Assembly (NCBI GenBank): GCA_937922795.1
Contig: CALAJK010000088.1
Span: 1 to 41,683 of the forward strand
Direction: 5' to 3'
DNA: 41,683 nt
Source: an uncultured Anaerolineae bacterium
GTDB taxonomy: Bacteria; Chloroflexota; Anaerolineae; Aggregatilineales; Phototrophicaceae
Within the stretch, counting starts at the first letter, position 1; each line of letters begins with the position of its first letter. The notes beneath the pieces were generated by a model. The model did not search any database and was not told the origin of the DNA. It was given only the letters and a program-made list of their open reading frames with translations. This document shows, piece after piece, positions 17,837 to 25,949 of this stretch. The position numbers and the translations under genes are program-made.

Positions 17837-18438
17837 CCGCGCAGCATTCGGCTTTCGAGTGGGGAGTGGCCGCCGTCGCCCAGTCAGGCGAGGCTTATTC
17901 TGGCGACCGCTACTGGGTAACTGTAGTGGGCGACGTGCTGCTGCTGGGCGTGATCGACGGGCTGGGCCACGGCGCTAAGGCCTCGACGGCCGCCCAGCGG
18001 GCGCTGGATGCGCTCAATGAAAGCCCCGAACCCAACCTGACAGCGCTGATCGAACGCTGTCACCGAGCGCTGATGGGGACGCGCGGCGTGGTGCTCAGCC
18101 TGGCGGCGCTCGACCCGATCGCCCGCACCGTCACCTGGTTGAGCGTGGGCAACGTGGCCGGCATACTGCTGCGGGCCAACGGCGCCCTGCCCAAGCGCGC
18201 GCATCTGCTGCTGCGCGGCGGCGTCGTCGGCTACCGCATACCGTCGCTGCGCGCTTTCACCGAGTCGATAGCGGTCGGCGATACGCTGGTGCTGGCTTCG
18301 GATGGACTGCGCAGCACCTTTGTTGAGAGCATCCCGCTGGAGCTTGAACCCCAAGCGATCGCTGATCATCTGCTGCGCAGCTACTACCGGGGCACTGACG
18401 ACGCCACGGTGCTGGTGGCGCGCTACCGGGGCAGCTAA
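17833..18438 (+). CDS. rsbX: RsbX-like PP2C-type phosphatase
   Basis: SpoIIE/PP2C-fold phosphatase of 201 residues that dephosphorylates RsbR and RsbS to reset the stressosome. Metal-binding Asp residues are visible in VIDGLGHGAKA (about 40-50), in LASDGLRSTF (near 155-164) and in GTDDATVLVARY near the C terminus. Length fits RsbX (about 200), with no sensor domain attached. The ATG at 17833 overlaps the preceding stop as ATGA and is preferred to the in-frame GTG at 17821. It closes the operon; a structured region follows immediately (18439-18492). Confidence 0.88.
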   Translation: MTAQHSAFEWGVAAVAQSGEAYSGDRYWVTVVGDVLLLGVIDGLGHGAKASTAAQRALDALNESPEPNLTALIERCHRALMGTRGVVLSLAALDPIARTVTWLSVGNVAGILLRANGALPKRAHLLLRGGVVGYRIPSLRAFTESIAVGDTLVLASDGLRSTFVESIPLELEPQAIADHLLRSYYRGTDDATVLVARYRGS

Positions 18439-18492
18439 AGCGCTGAGGATCACGCTTCCAGCCTGAAGCCCATCGGCGCGGGCGTCAGCGCT
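18439..18492 (+). terminator. Nested hairpin after rsbX
   Basis: AGCGCTGA (18439-18446) and TCAGCGCT (18485-18492) form a perfect 8-bp outer stem beginning directly after the rsbX stop. GCTTC (18454-18458) and GAAGC (18465-18469) form an inner stem. There is no U-tract, so it may be a transcript-end stabiliser rather than an intrinsic terminator. The rest of the gap to 18736 holds only the promoter listed next. Confidence 0.4.
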
Positions 18493-18664
18493 CAAGACTG
18501 CTGTGTCAAAACAGACATGAACTACTTGAACGAAACGAGTGGCGGGGAGACAATCTTTCGCGTCTGCGACCAGGAGATAGCGAGGAGGGTGCGCCTGCAT
18601 CCGACAGCCCAATACGCTCACCCAGCGCTAGTACCGTCAGGCTATATGATCTGCTGTTAAGATT

Positions 18665-18673
18665 TGTTATAAT
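18665..18673 (+). promoter_or_regulatory. Extended -10 promoter of the FHA-receiver gene
   Basis: TGTTATAAT is a perfect extended -10 (TGn-TATAAT) 64 bases upstream of the GTG start at 18737. The sequence 17 bases further up (TATGAT) is a poor -35, which is usual for extended -10 promoters. It indicates that the FHA-receiver gene is transcribed separately from the stressosome operon. Confidence 0.6.
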
Positions 18674-18736
18674 GTCCAATGGCATAGTCATCACCCCGCT
18701 TCGCATCTGTGTCAGTCAACCAGAAAGAAAGCCGCT

Positions 18737-19627
18737 GTGATCGAAAAACCTACACCTACGCCGCAAACCCGCCTGCTCGATACCACCCCCACTGAACCGA
18801 TTCGTCCGGTGCGGGCGACGACCGGTCCGCTGGATGAACAGCTTCCCTGGGTGATTGAATTTCGGGTGGTCGGCACGCCGGAAACCATTCAGGCGCAAGT
18901 GCACGAGACCATGCTGATCGGGCGGAGCGATCCGGCGCGGGGAATCATCCCGGATGTCGACCTGACGCCGCATGGGGCGCTGGCTAAGGGCGTCTCGCGC
19001 CAGCACGCGGCGGTGCTGGCCGTAGACAACCGCATCCTGGTCAAAGATTTAAGCAGCGTCAACGGGACTCGGTTGAACGGCCAGCGGCTGGCGCCTGGAC
19101 AGGAATATCGCCTGCGCCACGGCGACGAACTGACCATCGGTGAACTGCAGCTCCAGGTGCGTTTTTTGGTCGTGCCTACCATCAGCCAGGCGTCAGTTGA
19201 GCTGCCTGTAGATCATGCGGCGCTGCCCGTCGTCGGCAAAGGCCAGCGCGTGTTGATCGTGGAAGACGATGAGGATGTGGCCAAGGTCTTCAGCCTGGCG
19301 CTGGAACATGCCGGCTTTCGCGTCACCGTCACCGGCACAGTGGTGGCTGCGCTGGGCTACACCAGCCAGCAGCTGCCGGATGCCGTCGTGCTCGATCTGA
19401 TGCTACCAGACATGCATGGATTGGAGTTTCTGCGGCTGATGAAAAAACAGTTTCCTGACCGCCGCCTGCCCACCGTCGTCGTGAGCGGTGCGGCCGGCGC
19501 CCACCATGCGGCCCAGGCGCGTGACGAGGGCGTAGATACCTTTCTGACCAAACCGGTGAGCGTTGAGGACCTGGTGCGTTCAGTCGCGGCGGTCATGCGC
19601 GTGACGGCGGAAGCGCCATCGTCGTAG
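18737..19627 (+). CDS. FHA-receiver domain response protein
   Basis: Signal-integrating protein of 296 residues with two domains and no DNA-binding or enzymatic output. The FHA domain (about 55-145) keeps the phosphopeptide-binding landmarks: LIGRSDP, SRQHA (about 93-97) and the SSVNGTRLNG loop. The receiver domain (about 172-288) has the acidic pair in IVEDDEDVA, phosphoacceptor Asp220 (VVLDLMLPD), a conserved VVVSG, and the LTKPV lysine. The start is GTG at 18737 with AGAAAGAAAG upstream. It would link phosphothreonine recognition (for example of the Ser/Thr kinase at 23271) to a phosphorelay. It lies 298 bases after rsbX but has its own promoter. Its partner is unknown. Confidence 0.9.
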   Translation: MIEKPTPTPQTRLLDTTPTEPIRPVRATTGPLDEQLPWVIEFRVVGTPETIQAQVHETMLIGRSDPARGIIPDVDLTPHGALAKGVSRQHAAVLAVDNRILVKDLSSVNGTRLNGQRLAPGQEYRLRHGDELTIGELQLQVRFLVVPTISQASVELPVDHAALPVVGKGQRVLIVEDDEDVAKVFSLALEHAGFRVTVTGTVVAALGYTSQQLPDAVVLDLMLPDMHGLEFLRLMKKQFPDRRLPTVVVSGAAGAHHAAQARDEGVDTFLTKPVSVEDLVRSVAAVMRVTAEAPSS

Positions 19628-19675
19628 GCCGCCCCTGGCCGTTCGCGCGTCCACGCGGGGATTTTCTACCCACCT

Positions 19676-21904
19676 TCAATCTTCTAGGATGACCAAATTG
19701 GCGAAACTGGCCGTCAGTCGTTTGATGCCCCCCTCGCGGAAACTGACGGTTACTTCTTCATCCTCGCCGCTGCGCCGCGATTCGAGCACAATGCCCTCGC
19801 CGAACTTGCCGTGGAACACGCGCACGCCAGCTTTGTAGCGCAGCGCGGGTGCGCCGCCGAACGGCGCGATCTGCGACCGGATGGCGCGGCGAACAGGAGA
19901 TTCGGGCTGGGTCAGTGGGGCATCATCCCAGGTGGTATCCTGCTGGTAGCGGTGGGCGGCGCGCTGGTTGGCCAGCAGCGCCGACGCGCCTTCGAGCAGT
20001 TGGGCAGGGATAGGGCGCAGGAAGCGGGAGGGCATCCCTGGGCTGCTGTCGCCGTAGGTCATGCGCCGGAAGGCATACGTCAGATACAGGCGCTGCATGG
20101 CGCGGGTCATGCCTACATACAGCAGCCGGCACTCCTCAGCCATCCCGTCCTGCTCGTCGAAGGCGCGGAAATGCGGCAGCAGGCCTTCTTCCAGCCCGGT
20201 GATGAAGACGACCGGAAACTCCAACCCTTTGGCGGAATGCAGCGTCAGCAGTGTGACGGCGTCCTCGGCGCTGCCGGCCAGCGAGTCGACATCGGCCACC
20301 AGCGCCACCGACTCCAGGAAGTCGGCCAGCGGCCGCTGGCGATCGTTCTCGACCAACGCCAGCAGCTCTTTGACGTTCTCCTGCCGTTCCAGCGCTTCCT
20401 GCTCGGTGTCGCTGGTCTCGTGCAGGTGCAGCGAGTAGCCGGTCTGGGTCAGGATATCCTCCAGCAGGGCGATCAGATCGCCCTGCGCGGCGAGCGCCCG
20501 CCAGTTCGTGAGCATCTGCCAGAACTCGACGAACTTGCGCGCCGCCGCGCCCGCCAGCGATGACGCCACGCCGTCGGCCAGCGCCGCCAGCGCTTGGCTG
20601 ATCGTCAGCCGGTTAGCAGCCGCCCAGCGCCGGAAGTCCTCCAGCGATTTTTTGCCGATGCCGCGCTTGGGCACGTTGATGATGCGGCTGAAACTCACCG
20701 CATCGTCCGGGTTATGCACCAGCCGCAGATACGCCAGCAGGTCGCGGATTTCGCGCCGCGTGTAGAAGCCCACGCCGCCGACCAGCCGGTATGGAACTTT
20801 ACGACGGATGCAGGCTTCCTCCAGCGCGCGGGACTGGGCGTTGGTGCGGTACATGATGGCCATGTCGCCCCAGCTCAGGCCGTCCTGGCGGCGCAATTCC
20901 ACAATGCGCTCAATGACGTATTCGGCCTCATCAACCTCGCTGTAGGCCTCGTAAATGGTCACCCGCGGGCCGCCGCCGCGCTCAGTGAACAGCGCTTTGG
21001 GCGTGCGGTTCGGGTTCTGGTCAATCACCGCCCGCGCCGCGTCCAGCACGATCTGGGTTGAACGGTAGTTCTGTTCCAGCAGGATCACGCGGGCGTCCGG
21101 GAAATCATGCCGGAACTGGAGCACGTTGCGATAGTCGGCGCCGCGAAAGCCGTAGATGGCCTGGTCTTCGTCGCCCACCACGAACACGTTCCGGTGGTAA
21201 TTGCCCAGGATCTGCACCAGCCGGTACTGGGCGGTGTTCGTATCCTGGAACTCATCCACCAGCAAATGCTCGAAATGACGCTGGTATTTCTGGCGCAGCT
21301 CGTCGTTTGTTTGCAACAGCAGCACCGCGTCCAGCAGCAGATCGTCGAAGTCGCGGGCGTTGCTGTTCACCAGCAGTTCCTGGTAGCGCTCGTACACCCG
21401 CCGGGTGATCTCGCCGACATAGCCGGGAGCCTGGTACTCCGCCGGGGTGATCAGCTCATTTTTGGCCGCTGAGATGGCGTTGAGCAGTTGGCGCGGGCGA
21501 TATTTCTTGACATCAACGTTCAGCTCGGTGATGGCCTGGGTCACCGCCGCCAGTTGGTCGTCGGTGTCGTAGATCAGGTAATCGGCGCGCAGCCGGGTGA
21601 ACGGGGCCTCTTTGCGCAGCAGGCGGGCGCAGATGGCATGGAACGTGCCGATTTGCAGCCCGCCCAGACGACCGCCCAGCAGACTTTCGATGCGCTCCCG
21701 CATCTCGCCGGCGGCCTTGTTGGTGAACGTCACCGCCAGGATGCCGCCCGGATACGCGCCCATCTCGCCGACGAGATAGGCGATGCGATGGGTGAGAACG
21801 CGGGTTTTGCCGCTGCCAGGACCAGCCAGGACCAAAACCGGGCCAGTGCCCGCGGTGACGGCCTCGCGCTGCTGTGGATTTAAACCGTCGAGCAGACTCG
21901 TCAT
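19676..21904 (-). CDS. pcrA: UvrD/PcrA-type superfamily 1 DNA helicase
   Basis: ATP-dependent 3'-5' DNA helicase for repair and removal of recombination intermediates. The 742-residue product has Walker A GPGSGKT (28-34), motif II DEFQDTN, motif III GDEDQAIYGFRGAD, motif IV QNYRS, and the LHSAKGLEFPVVFITGLEEG motif near residue 560. Its C terminus (VFHGKFGEGIVLESRR) is the Tudor-like end typical of PcrA/UvrD. The open frame extends to 22111, but those extra residues overlap the aminotransferase gene in another frame and are not protein-like. The ATG at 21904 (MTSLLDGLNPQQREAV) with AGGGCT upstream is the real start. It follows the aminotransferase by 37 bases and is convergent with the FHA-receiver gene. 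Confidence 0.96.
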   Translation of the reverse strand: MTSLLDGLNPQQREAVTAGTGPVLVLAGPGSGKTRVLTHRIAYLVGEMGAYPGGILAVTFTNKAAGEMRERIESLLGGRLGGLQIGTFHAICARLLRKEAPFTRLRADYLIYDTDDQLAAVTQAITELNVDVKKYRPRQLLNAISAAKNELITPAEYQAPGYVGEITRRVYERYQELLVNSNARDFDDLLLDAVLLLQTNDELRQKYQRHFEHLLVDEFQDTNTAQYRLVQILGNYHRNVFVVGDEDQAIYGFRGADYRNVLQFRHDFPDARVILLEQNYRSTQIVLDAARAVIDQNPNRTPKALFTERGGGPRVTIYEAYSEVDEAEYVIERIVELRRQDGLSWGDMAIMYRTNAQSRALEEACIRRKVPYRLVGGVGFYTRREIRDLLAYLRLVHNPDDAVSFSRIINVPKRGIGKKSLEDFRRWAAANRLTISQALAALADGVASSLAGAAARKFVEFWQMLTNWRALAAQGDLIALLEDILTQTGYSLHLHETSDTEQEALERQENVKELLALVENDRQRPLADFLESVALVADVDSLAGSAEDAVTLLTLHSAKGLEFPVVFITGLEEGLLPHFRAFDEQDGMAEECRLLYVGMTRAMQRLYLTYAFRRMTYGDSSPGMPSRFLRPIPAQLLEGASALLANQRAAHRYQQDTTWDDAPLTQPESPVRRAIRSQIAPFGGAPALRYKAGVRVFHGKFGEGIVLESRRSGEDEEVTVSFREGGIKRLTASFANLVILED

Positions 21905-21941
21905 AGCCCTGCCTGTAGCCCTGCTCGCCCCGGCCGCAGCA

Positions 21942-23030
21942 TCAGTTGACGCCGAGAAATTCGTCCAGCCCGGACAGCACTTCTTCCAGCGTGGCCGGCT
22001 GCATGTCGCCCATGTGGGCGATGCGGAACGTCTTACCCTTGATCTTGCCGTAGCCCTTGTCCATGCTGAAGCCCTTGCCCGACATGAACTTGGCCATCTG
22101 ATCCACATCAATGCCGCGGCCGTTGGCGACAGTGGTGACGGTCGGGGAGCGGTAGCCCGCCTGGGCGAACAGACCCATGCCGCGGCTCTCAGCCCAATGG
22201 ATAGACATCTCGCGCATCTGTAGGTGGCGCGCCCATCGCCGCTCCAGCCCTTCGGCCAGGATGTCGTCGAGCTGGCGGTCGGCGGCGAACATCAGCGCGA
22301 TCGGCGGCGTGGATGGTGTGTTGTTCTTCTGCAGCATCGCGTCCAGTTCGATGAAGTCGAAGTAGTAGCCGCGGTTCTTGACCTCTTTGGCGCGCGCCAG
22401 CACCCGGTCGCTGACGGCGGCGAAAGCGATGCCCGGCGGCAGCGCGAAGGCCTTCTGCGACGACGTGAGCGCCACATCTACGCCCCACTCGTCGGTGCGG
22501 AATTCCGCCCCCAGGAAGCCGCTGACCGTGTCCACCAGGAACAGCGTCTCTTCGTACTGACGCACCACCTCGCCGATTGCTTGGACCGGATTGGTCACGC
22601 CGGTGCTGGTCTCGTTGTGCACCAGGCACACGGCATCGTAACGCTGTTTCTTGAGCGCGTCCGCCACCATCTCCGGCGTGTGCGCCATGCCCCACTCAAC
22701 CTCGATCACGTCTACATCTTTGCCGTTGAGCCGGCTGACGTCGGCCCAGCGCTCGCTGAACGCGCCGCCGACCAGATGCAGGACGCGCCGGCCGTCGCGG
22801 ATGCAGTTGCGCGAAGCCCCCTCCCACAGACCAGTGCCGGACGACCCGCTGACGATGACGCGGTACTGGGTTAGAAAAGCCTGTTTGAGTTTGCCTTGCA
22901 GCCGGGCGAACAGTTCGGCGAAAGCGGTGGAACGGTGGCCAATCATCCACGCCGTCTGCGCTTCCAGAATTTCCCGGCGGACTTCGACCGGACCGGGGAT
23001 GACTAGCCGTTTGTGGTTGTCGCTGCTCAT
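21942..23030 (-). CDS. Class V aminotransferase (alanine-glyoxylate/serine-pyruvate type)
   Basis: PLP-dependent aminotransferase of 362 residues in the AGT/SPT family. The N terminus RLVIPGPVEVRREILEAQ is the family's conserved opening. The glycine-rich cofactor region lies in VSGSSGTGLWEGA (about 60-72). The Asp/Gln that hold the PLP ring lie around LVDTVSGFLGAEF, and the PLP lysine is in LTSSQKAFALPPG (Lys near 196). The RSPTVTTVANG and KGKTFRIAHMGD segments near the C terminus are typical too. The ATG at 23030 was chosen over the upstream one at 23129 because the extra residues are not family-like. The substrate is unproven; it could make glycine or serine-pyruvate, or act in photorespiration-like glyoxylate disposal. 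Confidence 0.9.
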   Translation of the reverse strand: MSSDNHKRLVIPGPVEVRREILEAQTAWMIGHRSTAFAELFARLQGKLKQAFLTQYRVIVSGSSGTGLWEGASRNCIRDGRRVLHLVGGAFSERWADVSRLNGKDVDVIEVEWGMAHTPEMVADALKKQRYDAVCLVHNETSTGVTNPVQAIGEVVRQYEETLFLVDTVSGFLGAEFRTDEWGVDVALTSSQKAFALPPGIAFAAVSDRVLARAKEVKNRGYYFDFIELDAMLQKNNTPSTPPIALMFAADRQLDDILAEGLERRWARHLQMREMSIHWAESRGMGLFAQAGYRSPTVTTVANGRGIDVDQMAKFMSGKGFSMDKGYGKIKGKTFRIAHMGDMQPATLEEVLSGLDEFLGVN

Positions 23031-23222
23031 GAGTAGCTGTACTCCGTCTCTGGCTCGATACGGGAAAATCGCGTGATGAACGGGGCGATTGTAGCTGAAA
23101 CCGGGGTTGAAAACCAGCCGTCGGCTCATTTGAGCCAGCGGTGAGAGGCGCTGTGCCTCAGCACCAGGGCGACGGGACCCTACCCACTCACTGGCGTGGT
23201 AGCTGAGGCCGTCTGTCTGCCG

Positions 23223-23228
23223 TATAAT
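23223..23228 (+). promoter_or_regulatory. -10 element of the Ser/Thr kinase gene
   Basis: Perfect TATAAT 43 bases before the ATG at 23271. The bases at -35 (TAGCTG at 17-bp spacing) are a weak match. The position and spacing to the start are like those of the -10 elements at 18668, 27202 and 32608. Confidence 0.5.
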
Positions 23229-23270
23229 CGCATGAGCGCGCCGGTGGGCTGGCGCTCAGCGAGGACGGGC

Positions 23271-25502
23271 ATGACCGACGAATGGATCGGCAAGACCATC
23301 AACGGCTACGAATACTTAGAGGTGATCGGCCGGGGCGGCATGGCGACCGTCTATCGCGCCCATCAAATCTCCATGAACCGTATCGTGGCTGTGAAAGTGC
23401 TGCCCAAGCAGTACATTCATGATGACACCTACCTGCAGCGCTTCGAGCAGGAGGTGAAGATCGTCTCGCAGCTTGAGCATCGCAACATCGTGCCGGTGCA
23501 CGATTACGGTCAACACGAAGGCCAGCCATATATCGTCATGCGCTACATGCCCGCCGGCTCGGTGGATGATCTGCTCAATCACGGCCCGCTGGAACTGGAA
23601 CAAATCGTCAACATTCTCGATCAGATTGCGCCCGCGCTGGATTATGCCCACAGCAAGCGCGTGCTGCACCGCGACCTGAAGCCCAGCAACGTCCTGCTGG
23701 ATGAGGCTGGCGGAGCCTATCTCACCGATTTCGGCATCGCTCGCATCCTCAGCGAGGGCATGGGCAAGAACATCACCACCCAGGGCGTCGTCGGTACGCC
23801 CAGCTACATGAGTCCCGAACAGGCGCAGGGGCTGCCGCTGGACAACCGCAGCGATATCTATGCGCTTGGCGTGATGCTGTTTGAAATGGCGACTGGCCGG
23901 CGGCCGTTCGAGAGCGACACGCCTTATGGTGTGGCCGTCATGCAGGTGACCAGCCCGCCGCCATCGCCGCGCAAGTACAACCCCGCGCTGTCATTTGCGG
24001 CTGAAGAAGTCATCCTGAAAGCGCTCAAGAAAAAGCGTGAGGAGCGCTATCCGCACGCCGTCGCCCTATCCGAGGCGCTCAAACGGGCGCTGGACAAGCC
24101 GGTGACCAGCATCCACGACACGCAGCCGGCGCTGCCCCGCCCGCAGCCGCGCCTGGCCGCGCCCCTTCAGTCGGTGCCGCCGGCGCCGCCCGCTCCCCGA
24201 CAGAATATGTTTAGGTTTTCCCCATCGCCCCCCAGCGCTAAATCGCCGGCGGGTTTGGGGATGCGCCCAAGAGCGGCAGCGCGCGCGCCCGATTACGTGT
24301 CGTGCTCCAGCAGTATCCTGTCACTGCTTAAGTCAAACTCGAAAGTGAGGGCGGCCTATCCCCGCCATCGCCCACGTACTAACCCCTGGCTGAATGCCGC
24401 CGTGGGCGGGGCCATCGGCTGCGGCGTGCTAATGGTGCTGGTCATTCTAGTGCTGATCATACTAGCCAATCTGCTGGCCGCCGACGGCCAACCTGCGATC
24501 ACTCCGCCGCCCGCTGATCTGTCATCGCCAGGAGCCCACAGCTGGGCGATCCAGCAGTCGCTGCTGCCCACCGCCATCGACCTGGCCGCCGCGGCCATTG
24601 CCCCGGTCGGCGCGCCGCCCACGCGCACGCCCGATCCCGGCCTGCGCCAGATCGGCGGCAGCCTGGTGTACTTCGCCGAACGCGATCAGGGCGTTCATCT
24701 GTACCGGCTCGACCTGGCGACCGGCGTCGAGACCCAGCTCACCTTCAGTTCGGGCGTCGACTCATTCCCGGCGATCTCCCCAGATGGTCGCTTCATCGCC
24801 TTTCAGTCTGACCGCGACCGCACTTTCGACATTTATGTGATGGACACCGAAGGGCGGAACCTGCGCCAGCTCACCCGCAACCAGCGCGCGAACCGGCTCC
24901 CGGCCTGGAGCCCCGATGGGGCGTGGATCGCCTTCGCGCTGGATACGCGCGGCGACGGCACGTTCGACCTCTACCGTGTCCGGCCGGATGGAAGCGATTT
25001 ACAGCCGCTGCTGACCGGCGCCGACCGCGCCAGCCAGCCGCGTTACAGCCCTGATGGGCGCTCGCTCGTGTTCACCACTGGCGATCCCCATGACGCCTCC
25101 ACCTGGGAGATCGCCCGGCTCGACCTGGCCAGCGGTGATGTCCGCCAATTGACGAACAACGCGGTCAAAGATTGGTCGCCCTCCTACAGCCCGGACGGCA
25201 GCAGCATCCTCTACCTGACGGCTGACGGCGCGAAAGGCGGCGCCGCCATCGCCCGCATGAACGCTGACGGGCGCGAGGCGCGGGTGCTGTTCGACGGTCC
25301 GGGCTACGAATGGGGCCCGGCTTACAGCCCGGACGGTCAGCACATCGTCTTCACTGCCGCCGTGGGCGAGGCCAACCGCGAGCAGCTCTATCTCATTCGC
25401 GCCGACGGCTCCGGCTTGCGTCAGGTGACCACATCCGGCGGGCAGGGCGCCGTCTGGCTGAGCGCTGTCGCGGCGGCGGCATCCCCGACTTCGCAGCCGT
25501 AA
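23271..25502 (+). CDS. Transmembrane Ser/Thr kinase with extracytoplasmic PD40 propeller
   Basis: Hanks-type receptor kinase of 743 residues. The cytoplasmic kinase domain (about 10-285) has the glycine loop IGRGGMATVY, catalytic Lys42 (AVKVL), Asp135 in HRDLKPSN, LTDFGIARIL and YMSPEQAQG, all intact. A proline- and arginine-rich juxtamembrane linker follows (about 286-370), then one transmembrane helix (about 378-402). The outer part holds five or six WSPDG-type PD40/TolB blades (about 470-735), for example PAISPDGRFIAFQS, PAWSPDGAWIAFA, PRYSPDGRSLVF, PSYSPDGSSILYL and PAYSPDGQHIVF. The ATG at 23271 has GAGGAC upstream and is preferred to the upstream in-frame ATG at 23196. The propeller is likely to sense a ligand or the cell wall. 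The FHA protein at 18737 is a plausible reader of its phosphorylation. Confidence 0.94.
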   Translation: MTDEWIGKTINGYEYLEVIGRGGMATVYRAHQISMNRIVAVKVLPKQYIHDDTYLQRFEQEVKIVSQLEHRNIVPVHDYGQHEGQPYIVMRYMPAGSVDDLLNHGPLELEQIVNILDQIAPALDYAHSKRVLHRDLKPSNVLLDEAGGAYLTDFGIARILSEGMGKNITTQGVVGTPSYMSPEQAQGLPLDNRSDIYALGVMLFEMATGRRPFESDTPYGVAVMQVTSPPPSPRKYNPALSFAAEEVILKALKKKREERYPHAVALSEALKRALDKPVTSIHDTQPALPRPQPRLAAPLQSVPPAPPAPRQNMFRFSPSPPSAKSPAGLGMRPRAAARAPDYVSCSSSILSLLKSNSKVRAAYPRHRPRTNPWLNAAVGGAIGCGVLMVLVILVLIILANLLAADGQPAITPPPADLSSPGAHSWAIQQSLLPTAIDLAAAAIAPVGAPPTRTPDPGLRQIGGSLVYFAERDQGVHLYRLDLATGVETQLTFSSGVDSFPAISPDGRFIAFQSDRDRTFDIYVMDTEGRNLRQLTRNQRANRLPAWSPDGAWIAFALDTRGDGTFDLYRVRPDGSDLQPLLTGADRASQPRYSPDGRSLVFTTGDPHDASTWEIARLDLASGDVRQLTNNAVKDWSPSYSPDGSSILYLTADGAKGGAAIARMNADGREARVLFDGPGYEWGPAYSPDGQHIVFTAAVGEANREQLYLIRADGSGLRQVTTSGGQGAVWLSAVAAAASPTSQP

Positions 25503-25538
25503 CCTATCCAGTTCGTCAGCGGTATGCTTTACGATTTT

Positions 25539-25560
25539 CACGATCAAGCGTCTGGTCGTG
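25539..25560 (+). terminator. Hairpin downstream of the Ser/Thr kinase gene
   Basis: CACGATCA and TGGTCGTG pair with one G-U wobble across a 6-nt loop, 36 bases after the kinase stop. There is no U-tract on the plus strand, so the call is weak. Confidence 0.3.
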
Positions 25561-25684
25561 GCCTAAGGCGCTCCGGTAAGGGGCTCGGACATAGTCAAAT
25601 TAGGCTATCGCCTTTACAGTTTTTACAAATTAGAGTCAAACCATTCTCTAACCCCGTCAAGACATAGTCAGCAGGGGAAGCAGC

Positions 25685-25903
25685 ATGACCCTTATGAAGC
25701 GCATCATGTGGCCTCGCGTCGGCGAGGATGTGATCATCTACCGCGACGGTGTAGTGATCGCTGAAGGCCATGTCATCTACTCTGGCAGCGATGTCGTCAC
25801 CATTTTGGGCAGCAAGGCCGTCACCGTCACGCTCAACGCCCGCGACCTGCAGCACGGCATCGACGCCCGTACCATGGTGGTGCGGAAGAAAGCCCGCATC
25901 TAA
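25685..25903 (+). CDS. Small hypothetical protein
   Basis: Not recognised. The 72-residue protein is rich in Val and Ile and looks all-beta: alternating hydrophobic strands in EDVIIYRDGVVIAEGHVIYS and DVVTILGSKAVTVTLNA, ending in a basic tail (VVRKKARI). The ATG follows GGGGAAG at about six bases, a good ribosome binding site, which argues that it is expressed. It lies 182 bases after the kinase. The phrase ACATAGTCA occurs twice in that spacer (near 25590 and 25661). It could be a small DNA- or RNA-binding beta-barrel, but nothing in the sequence proves that. Confidence 0.65.
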   Translation: MTLMKRIMWPRVGEDVIIYRDGVVIAEGHVIYSGSDVVTILGSKAVTVTLNARDLQHGIDARTMVVRKKARI

Positions 25904-25949
25904 TCCTCAATTTTCTGAGCCGAACGTCGCCGCCTGACTGATAGATCGG

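Noticed and set aside
19628..19675. Terminator between the FHA-receiver and helicase genes
   Set aside because: Only a 4-bp CGCG/CGCG stem precedes a short T run. That is too weak to call.
21905..22111. N-terminal extension of the UvrD/PcrA frame
   Set aside because: The extra 69 residues lie over the 3' end of the aminotransferase gene, are Arg/Ser/Trp-rich and do not match any helicase; the family start is at 21904.
24200..24370. Possible compensating frameshift inside the kinase linker
   Set aside because: The other frames contain stops or no better sequence. The observed frame runs on smoothly into the transmembrane helix, so a low-complexity linker is the simpler reading.
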